Shown here piece by piece: positions 35,925-44,529 of a DNA stretch of 64,000 nt. Below the pieces are notes generated by a model. The model was not told where the DNA came from, searched no databases, and saw only the letters and a list, made by a program, of their open reading frames with translations. The first letter of the stretch is position 1; the number at the start of each line of letters is the position of its first letter. The stretch is taken from NCBI GenBank assembly GCA_039930045.1, contig JBDSQB010000017.1:146915-210914 (forward strand). Reading direction: 5' to 3'. The position numbers and the translations under genes are program-made. Origin of the DNA: Chthoniobacterales bacterium. GTDB taxonomy: Bacteria > Verrucomicrobiota > Verrucomicrobiia > Chthoniobacterales > DASVRZ01.

Positions 35925-36826
35925 GTTTGCCGCGCCTCCATTTGAGTCTAAGTCGAACCGGAAAGGATTTCTCCGGCGTCTGCGACTGGCCGGTTCCGCC
36001 TGCGATATTGGCCGGGCTCACGGAGACGGCTGACTCGAATGCACTGGAACTCGTTCTCATTTCCCCCGATGCGGAGCGCGTGACGGAGAAATTGCCCGCA
36101 GAAACCCGCGCTGCCTGGCTCCCGCCGGACTCCGAGGGTCGCGTGAATGAGATGCAACTCCGCCTCGCCGCCGAGCTGGGTTGCAGTGCGATCTTCGCCG
36201 GCGACACCGCCCTGAAAACCAATGGTGCCATCCCGGTTTTTCACATTGCCAACTATCCCGGAATATTACGGAGAGAGGCTCGGGAAAAACCATTCCCGCT
36301 CGGCTTGGTCGGGCCCGATTTCCATTTTGCAGTCGAATCGGAGCACCCGTGGAGAAACCGGGTGGTGGAGCCGCTGATGAAGACGTTTCCGTGTCTGTCT
36401 TATCTCGAAAATTGCAGCCGCTCGGCACGGGAATATCGCGCCCAATGCGATCTAACTGCGCTCTGCGGCGGCAGCGAGGGACGTTTCGCGCCTGCATTTT
36501 TGGAGATCCTGCTGGATGGCAGTGGCTTGGTGACGGAACGCAGCGTGATCTTGGAGAAACTGGGGTTTGCCGACGGCGTGAATTGCCTGTTCATCACGCC
36601 GGAACAAGCCGTGGCCAAGTGCGCCGCGCTGCTCGCCGACCCGGAACGCCTGCGGCTGATTCAGGAGAATGGACGCCAACTCGGCCGAAAAATTCTCGCT
36701 CAATCCGGCGCTGGAATCGTCCGCGCCTGGTGGCTGGCGCAGGAGCAGGACCGGAAATTTACGTCCGAGCCGGGGCAGGATCATCGTCCACGCGGCGTGC
36801 TCGATTTTCTCTTCCACCGCCTGTAA
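35921..36826 (+). CDS. glycosyltransferase-like protein
   Basis: A 301-residue protein. Its C-terminal region has GVNCLFITPEQAVAKCAALL followed by LRLIQENGRQLG, parallel to the CgeB-like segment of the preceding gene, so the two may be related. The N-terminal half (LHLSLSRTGKDFSGVCDW; ELVLISPDAERV) has no clear motif. It may be a partner or a diverged glycosyltransferase. The start overlaps the previous stop (ATGA). The last 68 bases overlap tail-to-tail with the minus-strand gene ending at 36759. Confidence 0.6.
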   Translation: MSLPRLHLSLSRTGKDFSGVCDWPVPPAILAGLTETADSNALELVLISPDAERVTEKLPAETRAAWLPPDSEGRVNEMQLRLAAELGCSAIFAGDTALKTNGAIPVFHIANYPGILRREAREKPFPLGLVGPDFHFAVESEHPWRNRVVEPLMKTFPCLSYLENCSRSAREYRAQCDLTALCGGSEGRFAPAFLEILLDGSGLVTERSVILEKLGFADGVNCLFITPEQAVAKCAALLADPERLRLIQENGRQLGRKILAQSGAGIVRAWWLAQEQDRKFTSEPGQDHRPRGVLDFLFHRL

Positions 36827-39800
36827 CGGGTTCGAGCGCACGGTAAATTTCCAGATATTCGCCAGTCATTTCAGCGACGGTTTTCTCCGGCATCTGGCGG
36901 ATTTGCTCGCGCTTCTGCTCAAACTCTGCCGGGTTTTCCAGTGCCGCCAACATGCCGCGATACCACGCCTCGGCGCTGCGATGATCCAGCAGCCAGCCGC
37001 CGCCGTGCTGCTCGACGCGCTCCTGAAGCGTGCCGATGTTTGAGGCGAAAACGGGCAGCCCGACGGCCCACGATTCGGTGAGCGTGTGGCAGTAGGTTTC
37101 CGGCCAGATCGAGGAAACGATGGAGAACGACGGGCCGATTTTCCGGAGGTGATCGTTGAGCTGCTCGCGCTTGTATTTCCCGTGGAGAATGCCGCCGAGC
37201 GGCTCCAGATCGGTGATTTCCTTGGGCAAACTTCCAAGGAAATGGAACTCGAACCGGCCCGCGCCCGCCTGGTCGAGCGCCATAATTTCGCGGATGAGAT
37301 TCATGCCTTTCGGGACGCTCATATTGCCCAGACAAATGACCCGCGCGGGCTGTCCTGCCACCGGTGCGACCACGAAATCCTCGCGCTGAAGGTCGCGGCC
37401 ATGCTCGATGACATGCAGTCGCGAGGCGATTTGAGGGAAGTGCTCGACGAATAAATTTCGCGAAAACAGCGAGGTCGTCACCAGTGCGTCGCAGTGCGAA
37501 GCGATGGCGTCGGACATCAATTTCCGATGCACATGCACATAGGCGTGCTTCAAAACCGGGCCGCTATTGTCGAACCAGCGCCCGCGCAATTCGCATTTTC
37601 CCTGCCCCGGAGTGCAATGGCCGCCGCAAAATTGGAGCTTCTCGTCGAGCAGCGTCGTCGTCGGGCAAATCGTGTAAAAATCGTGCAGCGACAGGACCAC
37701 GCGCAGGCCTTTTTGACGCGCCACGGCGAGCGACTCCGGGCCATTGCCGACGAGGTGCCGGAAGTGGACGAGGCCGACTTTCATCGCACTCAGGATTTCC
37801 GCCCAGACGTCGAGCCGCTCGCCGTTGAGAGTCTGATAATACTCCCAGCGCTCGGCGAAATGATACCGCCGCAGCGGGGTCAATTTCGTGCGCGACGCCC
37901 TCAGCAGCGTCCAGTGGTATTCCGCCGTTTCCAGCAGGAGCACTTCGTAATGATCCATCATGCCGCGGATCAAATCCTCCGAGGTAAACCGCGTCCCGCC
38001 ACCGCTGGCATGGATCACGTAGAGCAGCACCGGCTTCGTCTCCGGCTGGGGAAAGCCGGAGCGCCAGGGTGCTTTTTGCAGCTCCGCCCGCAGATCGTCC
38101 ACGGGGTCATTTTTCAGCCATTGCTTGCGCAGTTCCTTGTAATCGGGATGCAACTCCTGGAGCTTGAGCTTGCTCGCCTCGAGCAGCGGAGCCTTCGCAG
38201 CGCCAAACGACGCCGTGCGCTTGTGATAAATGAAAGTCGCGTCGTCGATCAAACTGAGGAAGCCCAGCTTGCGTGCCCTCATGCAAAAATCATTCTCCTC
38301 GCCGTAGCCGCGCGGGAACGACACCTCGTCAAACGGCCCCACTTTTTCCAGCGCGGCGCGCAGCACAAACAGGCAAAATCCATTGCCGCATGGCACCACT
38401 GGACGCCGCCGCCGCGTCAGGCGCTCCACCCAGCCCGCGAGTTCGGACGGGCTCAGGTCGTCGGGCATCGGATTGTCGATTTTATTGAGGGGAACAGAGA
38501 AATTTCCAGCCGCATTCGACACTGCCGTCACCGTGGCCACATCGGCGCGACTGTAGGCGACGGCGGTCAATTTTTCCAGCCAGAACGGAGTTACAATCGT
38601 ATCGCTGTTCAGCAAAATCACATCGCAGGGCCGGGCAAACTCGCAGCCGATGTTTACCGTTTTCGTGTAGCCCAGATTTTTGCGATTCCGAATCGCGCGA
38701 ATGTGATCGTGTGCCCGCGCATACGACCGCAATTTCGGCCAGACGCGCTCGTCGGTACTGCGGTCGTCGATCAGGAGAATTTCGTGCGGATGCCGCGTGT
38801 GGAGGAGGAGGTTTTCGATGCAGGTGACGACTTCCTCGTAGGCGTTGAAGACCGGGATGACGACCGCCACGGGACGTGGTTTTTTCTGCCGGTTGCGCCG
38901 CGACTGCTCACTTTCCGACATCGAAATGGAACTGCTTTGCTGGATTTTGTAACGCTGATCCTCAATGCACGTTTCCAACTCGCGCAACCGGCGGAGGCGC
39001 TTCGTGCGGCTGAGGATTTGCCAGCGAAAATGGAGCAAATTTCCCAAGATCCAAGGGAGCGCGTTGAGCGTTTTCAGGTGTTCCTGGCGGAAGGTTTCCA
39101 GGAGCGAAAGCGAGTCGTCGAGGTTGTTTTTGGCGGATTCCTGGAGCCGGGTCAGCTTCCAATGGGTTTTCCACGAAGTGCGGGAAGATTTCTGGACTTC
39201 GGCAAGTGTGCGCAAATTGGCCTGCGACGTGTTCCAGATGGTTTTTTGGAGGGCCAGCACCTCGGCGGCTCCCTCGGAAATGCGGGAAAAATCATCCGCC
39301 AGCGTCGACGACGGGTTTTGCATCGCTGAGTAGAGTGCGAGCTGTTTCTGGTTCAGAAAATCTCCGCTCTGCGATGCCAGATTCGACTCCAACTCGATTC
39401 TGTTTTCCGGCGGTTGAAGGAAGCCTTCGATGCCGGCGGCTGCCAGTTGCTCGCCCAGACACGCCGGGTCACGCAGATCCTCGTAACGCACAAAAATCTG
39501 CTGCAAACCGCGGGCATTTTGCAGGGCGGAAATCGTCGAAAGTTCCCAAAGCGCGAGGCCGTGCTGCAGGGTGAGCCCGTGGTGTTTTTTCAGTGCCGAG
39601 GCGACTTCCATGGGATTCCGCACGATGTGCAGGCAGACCGGGTTTTCCAAAAATGGCCGCCAGAATGGCAGGAGAAAACTCAAACTCGACTCTTGGAAAA
39701 CCCAAGGCCGATGCGGCTCCAGTTCGTCCAATATTTCCCGAGCGCGATCCTGATACGACACCACTGTGGCGAGTTGGCGGGCGGCGGACTCGTCCATTTT

Positions 39801-39938
39801 CTGCCATTCGGTGCCGCAGGAATGCAGAATCTCCTCGTGCAGACGACGCAAGTCCGGTCGCTGCCCGCCCATTTGCCCGAGCCATTCCGCTGCGACTGAG
39901 GCGCCGGATTGGGGCATTCCGAGGACGAGAAGAAGCAT
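36759..39938 (-). CDS. sulfotransferase-GT2-GT4 fusion protein
   Basis: A 1059-residue soluble protein of three catalytic-looking domains. Residues about 1-240 resemble a sulfotransferase: LGMPQSGASVAAEWL (phosphosulfate loop), HIVRNPMEVASAL and FVRYEDL. A helical linker follows (about 240-350). Residues about 355-620 are GT2: VVIPVFNAYEEV, LIDDRSTD, LLNSDTIV and RGYGEENDFCMRA. Residues about 640-1045 are GT4: VIHASGGGTRF, VLSLHDFYTICPTT, CLGNMSVPKGMNL and the donor motif WPETYCHTLTESWA. Such fusions build or decorate surface glycans. The C-terminal tail overlaps the gene on the other strand by 68 bases. Confidence 0.85.
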   Translation of the reverse strand: MLLLVLGMPQSGASVAAEWLGQMGGQRPDLRRLHEEILHSCGTEWQKMDESAARQLATVVSYQDRAREILDELEPHRPWVFQESSLSFLLPFWRPFLENPVCLHIVRNPMEVASALKKHHGLTLQHGLALWELSTISALQNARGLQQIFVRYEDLRDPACLGEQLAAAGIEGFLQPPENRIELESNLASQSGDFLNQKQLALYSAMQNPSSTLADDFSRISEGAAEVLALQKTIWNTSQANLRTLAEVQKSSRTSWKTHWKLTRLQESAKNNLDDSLSLLETFRQEHLKTLNALPWILGNLLHFRWQILSRTKRLRRLRELETCIEDQRYKIQQSSSISMSESEQSRRNRQKKPRPVAVVIPVFNAYEEVVTCIENLLLHTRHPHEILLIDDRSTDERVWPKLRSYARAHDHIRAIRNRKNLGYTKTVNIGCEFARPCDVILLNSDTIVTPFWLEKLTAVAYSRADVATVTAVSNAAGNFSVPLNKIDNPMPDDLSPSELAGWVERLTRRRRPVVPCGNGFCLFVLRAALEKVGPFDEVSFPRGYGEENDFCMRARKLGFLSLIDDATFIYHKRTASFGAAKAPLLEASKLKLQELHPDYKELRKQWLKNDPVDDLRAELQKAPWRSGFPQPETKPVLLYVIHASGGGTRFTSEDLIRGMMDHYEVLLLETAEYHWTLLRASRTKLTPLRRYHFAERWEYYQTLNGERLDVWAEILSAMKVGLVHFRHLVGNGPESLAVARQKGLRVVLSLHDFYTICPTTTLLDEKLQFCGGHCTPGQGKCELRGRWFDNSGPVLKHAYVHVHRKLMSDAIASHCDALVTTSLFSRNLFVEHFPQIASRLHVIEHGRDLQREDFVVAPVAGQPARVICLGNMSVPKGMNLIREIMALDQAGAGRFEFHFLGSLPKEITDLEPLGGILHGKYKREQLNDHLRKIGPSFSIVSSIWPETYCHTLTESWAVGLPVFASNIGTLQERVEQHGGGWLLDHRSAEAWYRGMLAALENPAEFEQKREQIRQMPEKTVAEMTGEYLEIYRALEPVTGGGRENRARRVDDDPAPART

Positions 39939-39994
39939 AAAAAACGACTAGAGTGTCACGCTCTCCGGGTCACATCAACGCGAAACCAGCCAGT

Positions 39995-40495
39995 TCAATT
40001 TTCCGCCGAAGCCTCGCCGGGAGGCAGGGAATACCGGAACTCGCGATGCATGATTTTTCCCCCGGCAGACGCGGCCCACATGCCACCCGCGACAGCGGCA
40101 GCACCCAGAAAAAGCGTGACCCAGAGAAAAAACAGACCGGACTTGGGGACGTATCTCGGGAGAAACAATCCGCCCGCCGCTGCGGCCGCCGTGGCGTAGA
40201 AAATCCAGCTCGTTTTCTCCGCGCGCTCCTCGTGTTCGTGGAGCCATTTGTGAGCGGGGCCGTCGAGGAGACTTTCGACATTGTCCTCGGCTTTTTCGCC
40301 ATATTCCGTGACGGGGATGACGCTCAACGACATGAGAAAGATCACGCTGTAAGCCGCGATGGCGGTAGCCCGGCTTTTCTGAAAAATGGCGATCACCAAC
40401 ACGAGCAAGCCCGCGAGGAGCCCGGTGATCGGCAGGTGGTTGAGAATGACGTGGACGTATTCAGGTTGCTGAAGGGCTTTGAGGAGGTCTTCCAT
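39995..40495 (-). CDS. hypothetical membrane protein, four helices
   Basis: A 166-residue protein with four hydrophobic segments: near NHLPITGLLAGLLVLVIAIF, AAYSVIFLMSLSVIPVTEY, IFYATAAAAAGGLFL and LFFLWVTLFLGAAAVAGGMW. The HLP sequence in helix 1 and the pattern around it resemble DUF2231-type proteins, but the match is weak. A soluble loop (EKAEDNVESLLDGPAHKWLHEHEERAEK) separates the helix pairs. The function is unknown. It lies 18 bases downstream of the gene at 40514 and could be in the same operon. Confidence 0.65.
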   Translation of the reverse strand: MEDLLKALQQPEYVHVILNHLPITGLLAGLLVLVIAIFQKSRATAIAAYSVIFLMSLSVIPVTEYGEKAEDNVESLLDGPAHKWLHEHEERAEKTSWIFYATAAAAAGGLFLPRYVPKSGLFFLWVTLFLGAAAVAGGMWAASAGGKIMHREFRYSLPPGEASAEN

Positions 40496-40513
40496 TTGAG
40501 TTAGGCACTTATC

Positions 40514-40864
40514 TTAGCCGATGAGGCTGCGGGCGTATTTGGCGTATTTTTCGGGAATGGCGAAGGCGCGTCCGGCGACTTGGGCGTTGAGCAATTTCCC
40601 CAGCCAAGCACGCGATGCGGTGAATGAGCCGGCTGGCGCGGAGACTTGGGTGACACCGTCTTTTTCGACGATTTCATAGTCACGAAGGGTCACGTGGACC
40701 GGCGCATTCTCGCCTTCGAGACGGATTTCGACTTCGATGAGGTGATTTTTGGTGTCGATTTTGAATTGCTCGATCTTGCCGTAGCCTTCGAGTTTCGAGC
40801 CGAGAAATTGCCGCACGGTCGCACCTAAAGCCGTGTCTTTGAGGGAATTGAGCCAGCCAGCCAT
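40514..40864 (-). CDS. hypothetical protein
   Basis: A 116-residue soluble protein: a short N-terminal helix (WLNSLKDTALGATVRQFL) and a beta-rich middle (KNHLIEVEIRLEGENAPVHVTLRDYEIVEKDG) followed by a helical end. No recognised family. No signal peptide. Its composition and codon use look genuine. Confidence 0.6.
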   Translation of the reverse strand: MAGWLNSLKDTALGATVRQFLGSKLEGYGKIEQFKIDTKNHLIEVEIRLEGENAPVHVTLRDYEIVEKDGVTQVSAPAGSFTASRAWLGKLLNAQVAGRAFAIPEKYAKYARSLIG

Positions 40865-41023
40865 GTCGCATTATCCGCCGCCCGGACCAAAAGGCAAAGC
40901 GCGCTAGAACGAAATTTCTGCAAAACCTCGCCATAAACCGCCGGGTGGCTTGCGAGTTGCTATGTAAGAAGTGCTGCCGTGGCTGGAGATGGCTTCGACC
41001 GCGCAGATTTACTCCGAATTTAA

Positions 41024-42304
41024 ATGAGCACCTTACTTTTCGTCGATGACGACCTCGCCTTTCTGGAATCGGTCCAGCGCGTTTTCAAGACGTGGAGCGC
41101 GGGCACGCCGCTGGTGATCCAGACGGCGCACAGCGTGGGCGACGCGATCATGATTCTCCAGGAAATGCCGGTCACGGTGGTCGTGATCGACATCCGGATG
41201 CCGGTCGTGGACGGCCTGCAATTTCTTCGGTTGCTCAATCGCAAGCACCCGAATGTGCAAAAAGCCATCCTCACCGGCTATGCCGAAGAGGATTACCGCA
41301 CGGCCTGTCTAGCGCATGGCGCGGCTCTCTTTCTTGAGAAACCACGCAACACGGATGAAATGAAAAGCGTCTATGCGGCGCTCGTCCAGCTCTTGGAATT
41401 TCCGCAGACACGCGGTTTCAGCGGCGTCATTCAGCAGGCGAGTCTGGCCGACATGCTGCAAATGCTCTGCACGGGCGGCAATTCGCTCATTCTTCAGGTG
41501 AAATCGCAGGACGGCATCGCAGAAATCTACATTCGCGAGGGTTCCGTCATTCATGCCACCTCCGGCAACGTGGACGGCTACGACGCTTTTTACCACGTGA
41601 TGACCCTCCGGGGTGGCGAGTTTCACACCCAGCCGTATTCCGATCCGCCGAAATGCACGATCTCGAATTCCTGGGAATATCTCCTGATGGAATCCGCCCG
41701 TTTGCTCGACGAGAGTGGCGCACTCGATCAGGAGGACAGCGCACCCCCGGCCCACGTCGGCCACATTCCAATTCCAAAAACCCAGCGCATCTCCAGTCCG
41801 CTGATCAAGCTCGTGCGCTCGCCTCTGGAAAACGGCAGCCTGCCGTCCGTGCCGAGTTACAGTCGAATGGAGGAAGAATCGACCGCGACCGCACTCAAAC
41901 CCGAGCGAAAACGCGAGACCGTGCCGATTGCTTTCAGTCCGATACGGCTGGCGCAAAAACCCGCCACCGCACCCGCGATTCTGCGTCTAGACGAACTCGT
42001 GATTTGCTCGCCCGATGGCGAACTTCTGAAAAACGTCGGCTGCATGAACGCGCAACGCCGGATCGATTTGCTAGAGTTGTTCAGCAACAAAATGCGCCAG
42101 CTCGGGGGACGTCCTGAATGGGGCAAGCTCGAATATCTCGCCATTCAGGGCCGGGATTACACGGCCACGGTTGAGTTTCCCACCGGCATCGGTGCGTTTG
42201 GATTCGTCCGCCGCGCGGGCGTTCCCCCGGCCGATCTGCGCGCGTCCGTCGCCAACGCGGTGCAGGTTTTACCGGAATTTACCCAAGCCAACACGCTGGC
42301 ATGA
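41024..42304 (+). CDS. response regulator receiver with DUF4388 (PATAN) and C-terminal domain
   Basis: A 426-residue regulator. Receiver domain at residues 1-120: FVDDDLAF, phospho-acceptor Asp in VVIDIRMP (about residue 55), and the conserved Lys in LEKP. Residues about 125-225 match a DUF4388/PATAN module (FSGVIQQASLADMLQMLC; IYIREGSVIHATSG; FYHVMTLRGGEF), common in bacterial signalling. A Pro-rich linker and a 100-residue C-terminal domain (LVICSPDGELLKNVGC onward) follow, possibly roadblock-like. No DNA-binding domain is seen. It is coupled by ATGA to the roadblock-like gene and lies two genes before a ChpT-like gene. Confidence 0.8.
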   Translation: MSTLLFVDDDLAFLESVQRVFKTWSAGTPLVIQTAHSVGDAIMILQEMPVTVVVIDIRMPVVDGLQFLRLLNRKHPNVQKAILTGYAEEDYRTACLAHGAALFLEKPRNTDEMKSVYAALVQLLEFPQTRGFSGVIQQASLADMLQMLCTGGNSLILQVKSQDGIAEIYIREGSVIHATSGNVDGYDAFYHVMTLRGGEFHTQPYSDPPKCTISNSWEYLLMESARLLDESGALDQEDSAPPAHVGHIPIPKTQRISSPLIKLVRSPLENGSLPSVPSYSRMEEESTATALKPERKRETVPIAFSPIRLAQKPATAPAILRLDELVICSPDGELLKNVGCMNAQRRIDLLELFSNKMRQLGGRPEWGKLEYLAIQGRDYTATVEFPTGIGAFGFVRRAGVPPADLRASVANAVQVLPEFTQANTLA

Positions 42305-42654
42305 GAGAGACTTTCATCGAACTCCAACGCCGAATCGAGATGCTGCCGGGCGTGCTGCGCGCGGGCATTTGCCTGCACAATCGCATGGTTATTTTCGCCG
42401 ATTTCAAGAGTCCGGCGGATCAGGCGATCGATGAAACCATCTGGCGCGCCCTCGCCGACACGATCCAAGTCGCGCATTTGCACAAGCTGGGTTCGCCGCG
42501 CATGAGCTGGAATTTTGAGCGCGTAAAAGTGCTCTGCATGATCAGCGCCAAAGGGACGACTTTGGGCGTGATCGTGGACAAAAACAGCAATGACGAACTC
42601 GGCGACCGCATCGAGCGCGTCTTCCGCACGGCCCTAGAGCGGACGGTTTTTTAG
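42301..42654 (+). CDS. roadblock/LC7-like protein
   Basis: A 117-residue single-domain protein. Predicted alternating helix and strand: an N-terminal helix (IELQRRIEMLPGV), strands (RAGICLHNRMVIFADF; LCMISAKGTTLGVIVD) and a C-terminal helix (RIERVFRTALERTV). This resembles roadblock/LC7 proteins that bind small GTPases, such as MglB. No MglA-type GTPase gene is adjacent in this window. Its similarity to the C-terminal domain of the preceding gene is plausible but not established. Confidence 0.55.
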   Translation: MRETFIELQRRIEMLPGVLRAGICLHNRMVIFADFKSPADQAIDETIWRALADTIQVAHLHKLGSPRMSWNFERVKVLCMISAKGTTLGVIVDKNSNDELGDRIERVFRTALERTVF

Positions 42655-42657
42655 CCC

Positions 42658-43344
42658 ATGATCTCCCGGCCCCCAGAATCTTGGCAGAGCGAAAAAGAGC
42701 CGGGTTTGAGTTCGCTCGAGCTGCTCGGGGCGTATTTTACCAGCCAGCTCCACGATCTGAACAATCAGATGGCCGTCCTCTCGAACTCGGAATTATTCCT
42801 GCCGGCCACGGGTTCGCCCGAGGTCGCGGAGTTTCTGCAAAAGCTCTTCGGCTCGATTCATCGTTTGTCCGCCACTTGCGCCGAATTCAATGCCATTCGC
42901 AAAATGCACCCCGTCGAGGTGGAAAGCGTCAGTTTGCAGGAAGCCGTCGAGGCCATCATCGGGGCTGTCGGCGATGGCCAGGGCTGGAATGCACAGTCGA
43001 AAGCCGACGGCGATGCACGCGTCTTACTCAATCTGGCCTGGCTTCCGATGATCATCTCCGAGCTGATCACCGACATGCAAACCGAACTCGGATCGGTGGA
43101 GATTTCCATTGGTCTGCTGCCGCCGCGTCAATACCAGCACGCGTTGCGCTCGCTCTATGGCGAGGGACCGGACCGCGGTTTGCTGGTGCATTTTAAGGGC
43201 AGAAATCCGTTGGAATCTCCGAAAACGGCCTCGGCTGAATTCCAGATAGCGATGGAACTCGTCCGTCTGCTGGGCGCGGCGGTGTCGCTGAGCCGGTCGG
43301 ATACAGCAAAAGATTACCTGCTCGCCTTCCGGCTTCAGCCGTAA
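42658..43344 (+). CDS. histidine-kinase-like or ChpT-like phosphotransferase
   Basis: A 228-residue protein built as a dimerisation/phospho-acceptor helix pair plus a degenerate ATPase-like domain. The H-box-like segment is SQLHDLNNQMAVL with His32. The second half keeps the HATPase pattern of strands and helices (WLPMIISELITDM in place of the N box; LLVHFKGRNPLE in place of the G1 box; ELVRLLGAAVSLSRS at the end) but lacks the Asn, the Asp-Gly-Gly of G1 and the G2 glycines. This is how ChpT-type phosphotransferases look, so it may relay phosphate to the receiver encoded at 41024. That is inferred. Confidence 0.55.
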   Translation: MISRPPESWQSEKEPGLSSLELLGAYFTSQLHDLNNQMAVLSNSELFLPATGSPEVAEFLQKLFGSIHRLSATCAEFNAIRKMHPVEVESVSLQEAVEAIIGAVGDGQGWNAQSKADGDARVLLNLAWLPMIISELITDMQTELGSVEISIGLLPPRQYQHALRSLYGEGPDRGLLVHFKGRNPLESPKTASAEFQIAMELVRLLGAAVSLSRSDTAKDYLLAFRLQP

Positions 43345-43350
43345 AACAAG

Positions 43351-43376
43351 ACAGGCGAATCTCGCGATTCGCCTGT
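43351..43376. terminator. bidirectional intrinsic terminator hairpin
   Basis: A perfect 11-bp inverted repeat, ACAGGCGAATC and GATTCGCCTGT, with a 4-base loop lies between the converging signalling gene at 42658 and the sigma factor gene ending at 43404. T-tracts are weak, so it may act as a transcript-end stabiliser as much as a terminator. Confidence 0.55.
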
Positions 43377-43403
43377 GACTTGAATGTGATTTCGGGGCCG
43401 GAC

Positions 43404-44264
43404 TTAGTATTCGACGCCCATTTCCTGTAACGCTTCGATGGGCTTTTCTTTCTTGCCCAGCGCGCGGCGCAGTTTCGAGAGCGCGATGTTTTGCAACTGC
43501 CGGATGCGCTCGCGGGTGACGCCAAATTTCTTGCCGACTTCCTCCAGCGTCTTGGGTTTGCCCCCGTCGAGGCCGAAACGGGAAAAGATGATTTTCTTCT
43601 CGCGCTCGTCGAGCACATCGAGGAGGTCGCCTACCTCGTCGCGCAAATCCTTGTCGCGGAGCAATTCAAACGGCGTCTGCGCGTCCTCATCGCCCACGAT
43701 CTCACCAAATTCGGTGGAATCGTCGTCGCTGATCGGCGCGTCGAGCGACGCTGGACGAATCGACACGGTCTTGAGTTGCGAAACCTTGCCGCTAGCGATG
43801 CCGATTTCCTCGGCCAGCTCGTCATCGGTCGGTTCGCGGCCCAGTTCTTCGCTCATTTGCAGCGAGACGCGGCGCATTTTGGAAATCTTGTCCACTAAGT
43901 GAACTGGAAGTCGGATCGTTTTGCTCTGGTTGGCCAGGGCGCGTTTGATGGACTGCTTGATCCACCACGCGGCGTAGGTGCTCAATTTGCCTCCTTTCGC
44001 TGGGTCAAAACGCTCCACGGCCTTCATCAGACCGATGTTGCCTTCAGAAATGAGGTCGAGCAGGGGCAGGCCCAAGTTGGCGTAATCGTGGGCGATCTTG
44101 ACCACGAGACGGAGGTTCGAGCGAATCATCAAAGAGCGGGCTTCTTTGTCGCCTTTCTTGATTTTTGCGGCCAGTTCGATCTCCTGATCTGGGGTCAAAA
44201 GGGCGATTTGCCCGATCTCGCGCAGGTAGATCTTAATTCCGGAATCTGTATCTTCAGCAGCCAT
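43404..44264 (-). CDS. RNA polymerase sigma-70 factor, RpoD/RpoS family
   Basis: A 286-residue primary-type sigma factor. Region 1.2 (IKIYLREIGQIALLTPDQE), region 2 with the -10 recognition helix (DLISEGNIGLMKAVERFDP; YAAWWIKQSI), region 3 (IRLPVHLVDKISKM; ELGREPTDDELA) and region 4 with the -35 helix-turn-helix (KTLEEVGKKFGVTRERIRQLQ) are all present. Region 1.1 is missing, so it is either a short primary sigma or an alternative RpoS-like (group 2) factor. Upstream TATAAC on the minus strand near 44319 may be part of its promoter. Confidence 0.93.
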   Translation of the reverse strand: MAAEDTDSGIKIYLREIGQIALLTPDQEIELAAKIKKGDKEARSLMIRSNLRLVVKIAHDYANLGLPLLDLISEGNIGLMKAVERFDPAKGGKLSTYAAWWIKQSIKRALANQSKTIRLPVHLVDKISKMRRVSLQMSEELGREPTDDELAEEIGIASGKVSQLKTVSIRPASLDAPISDDDSTEFGEIVGDEDAQTPFELLRDKDLRDEVGDLLDVLDEREKKIIFSRFGLDGGKPKTLEEVGKKFGVTRERIRQLQNIALSKLRRALGKKEKPIEALQEMGVEY

Positions 44265-44529
44265 ATTCTTGTTTCGCGTTTAGCTCAATTCAGAGAGTAA
44301 TGGGATTACCTCTCACCATGTTATACGTTTGGTTTGGTGTTTTCGTTGGCTATTTGTGCGATCTCCAAATTAGTTAAGGATGTTAACTATCAAAAAGATT
44401 CGACGCACGCCAAGCCTTTTCGTTCAAAAATTGTTGCGGAAGCGAAAAATACGTGCGTTTTTAAGGGTTCCCGTCTCTCTTCCAGCCGTGCGACGGCTCG
44501 CCGCGCTTCGATTCCTGCTCGGAAAATGT

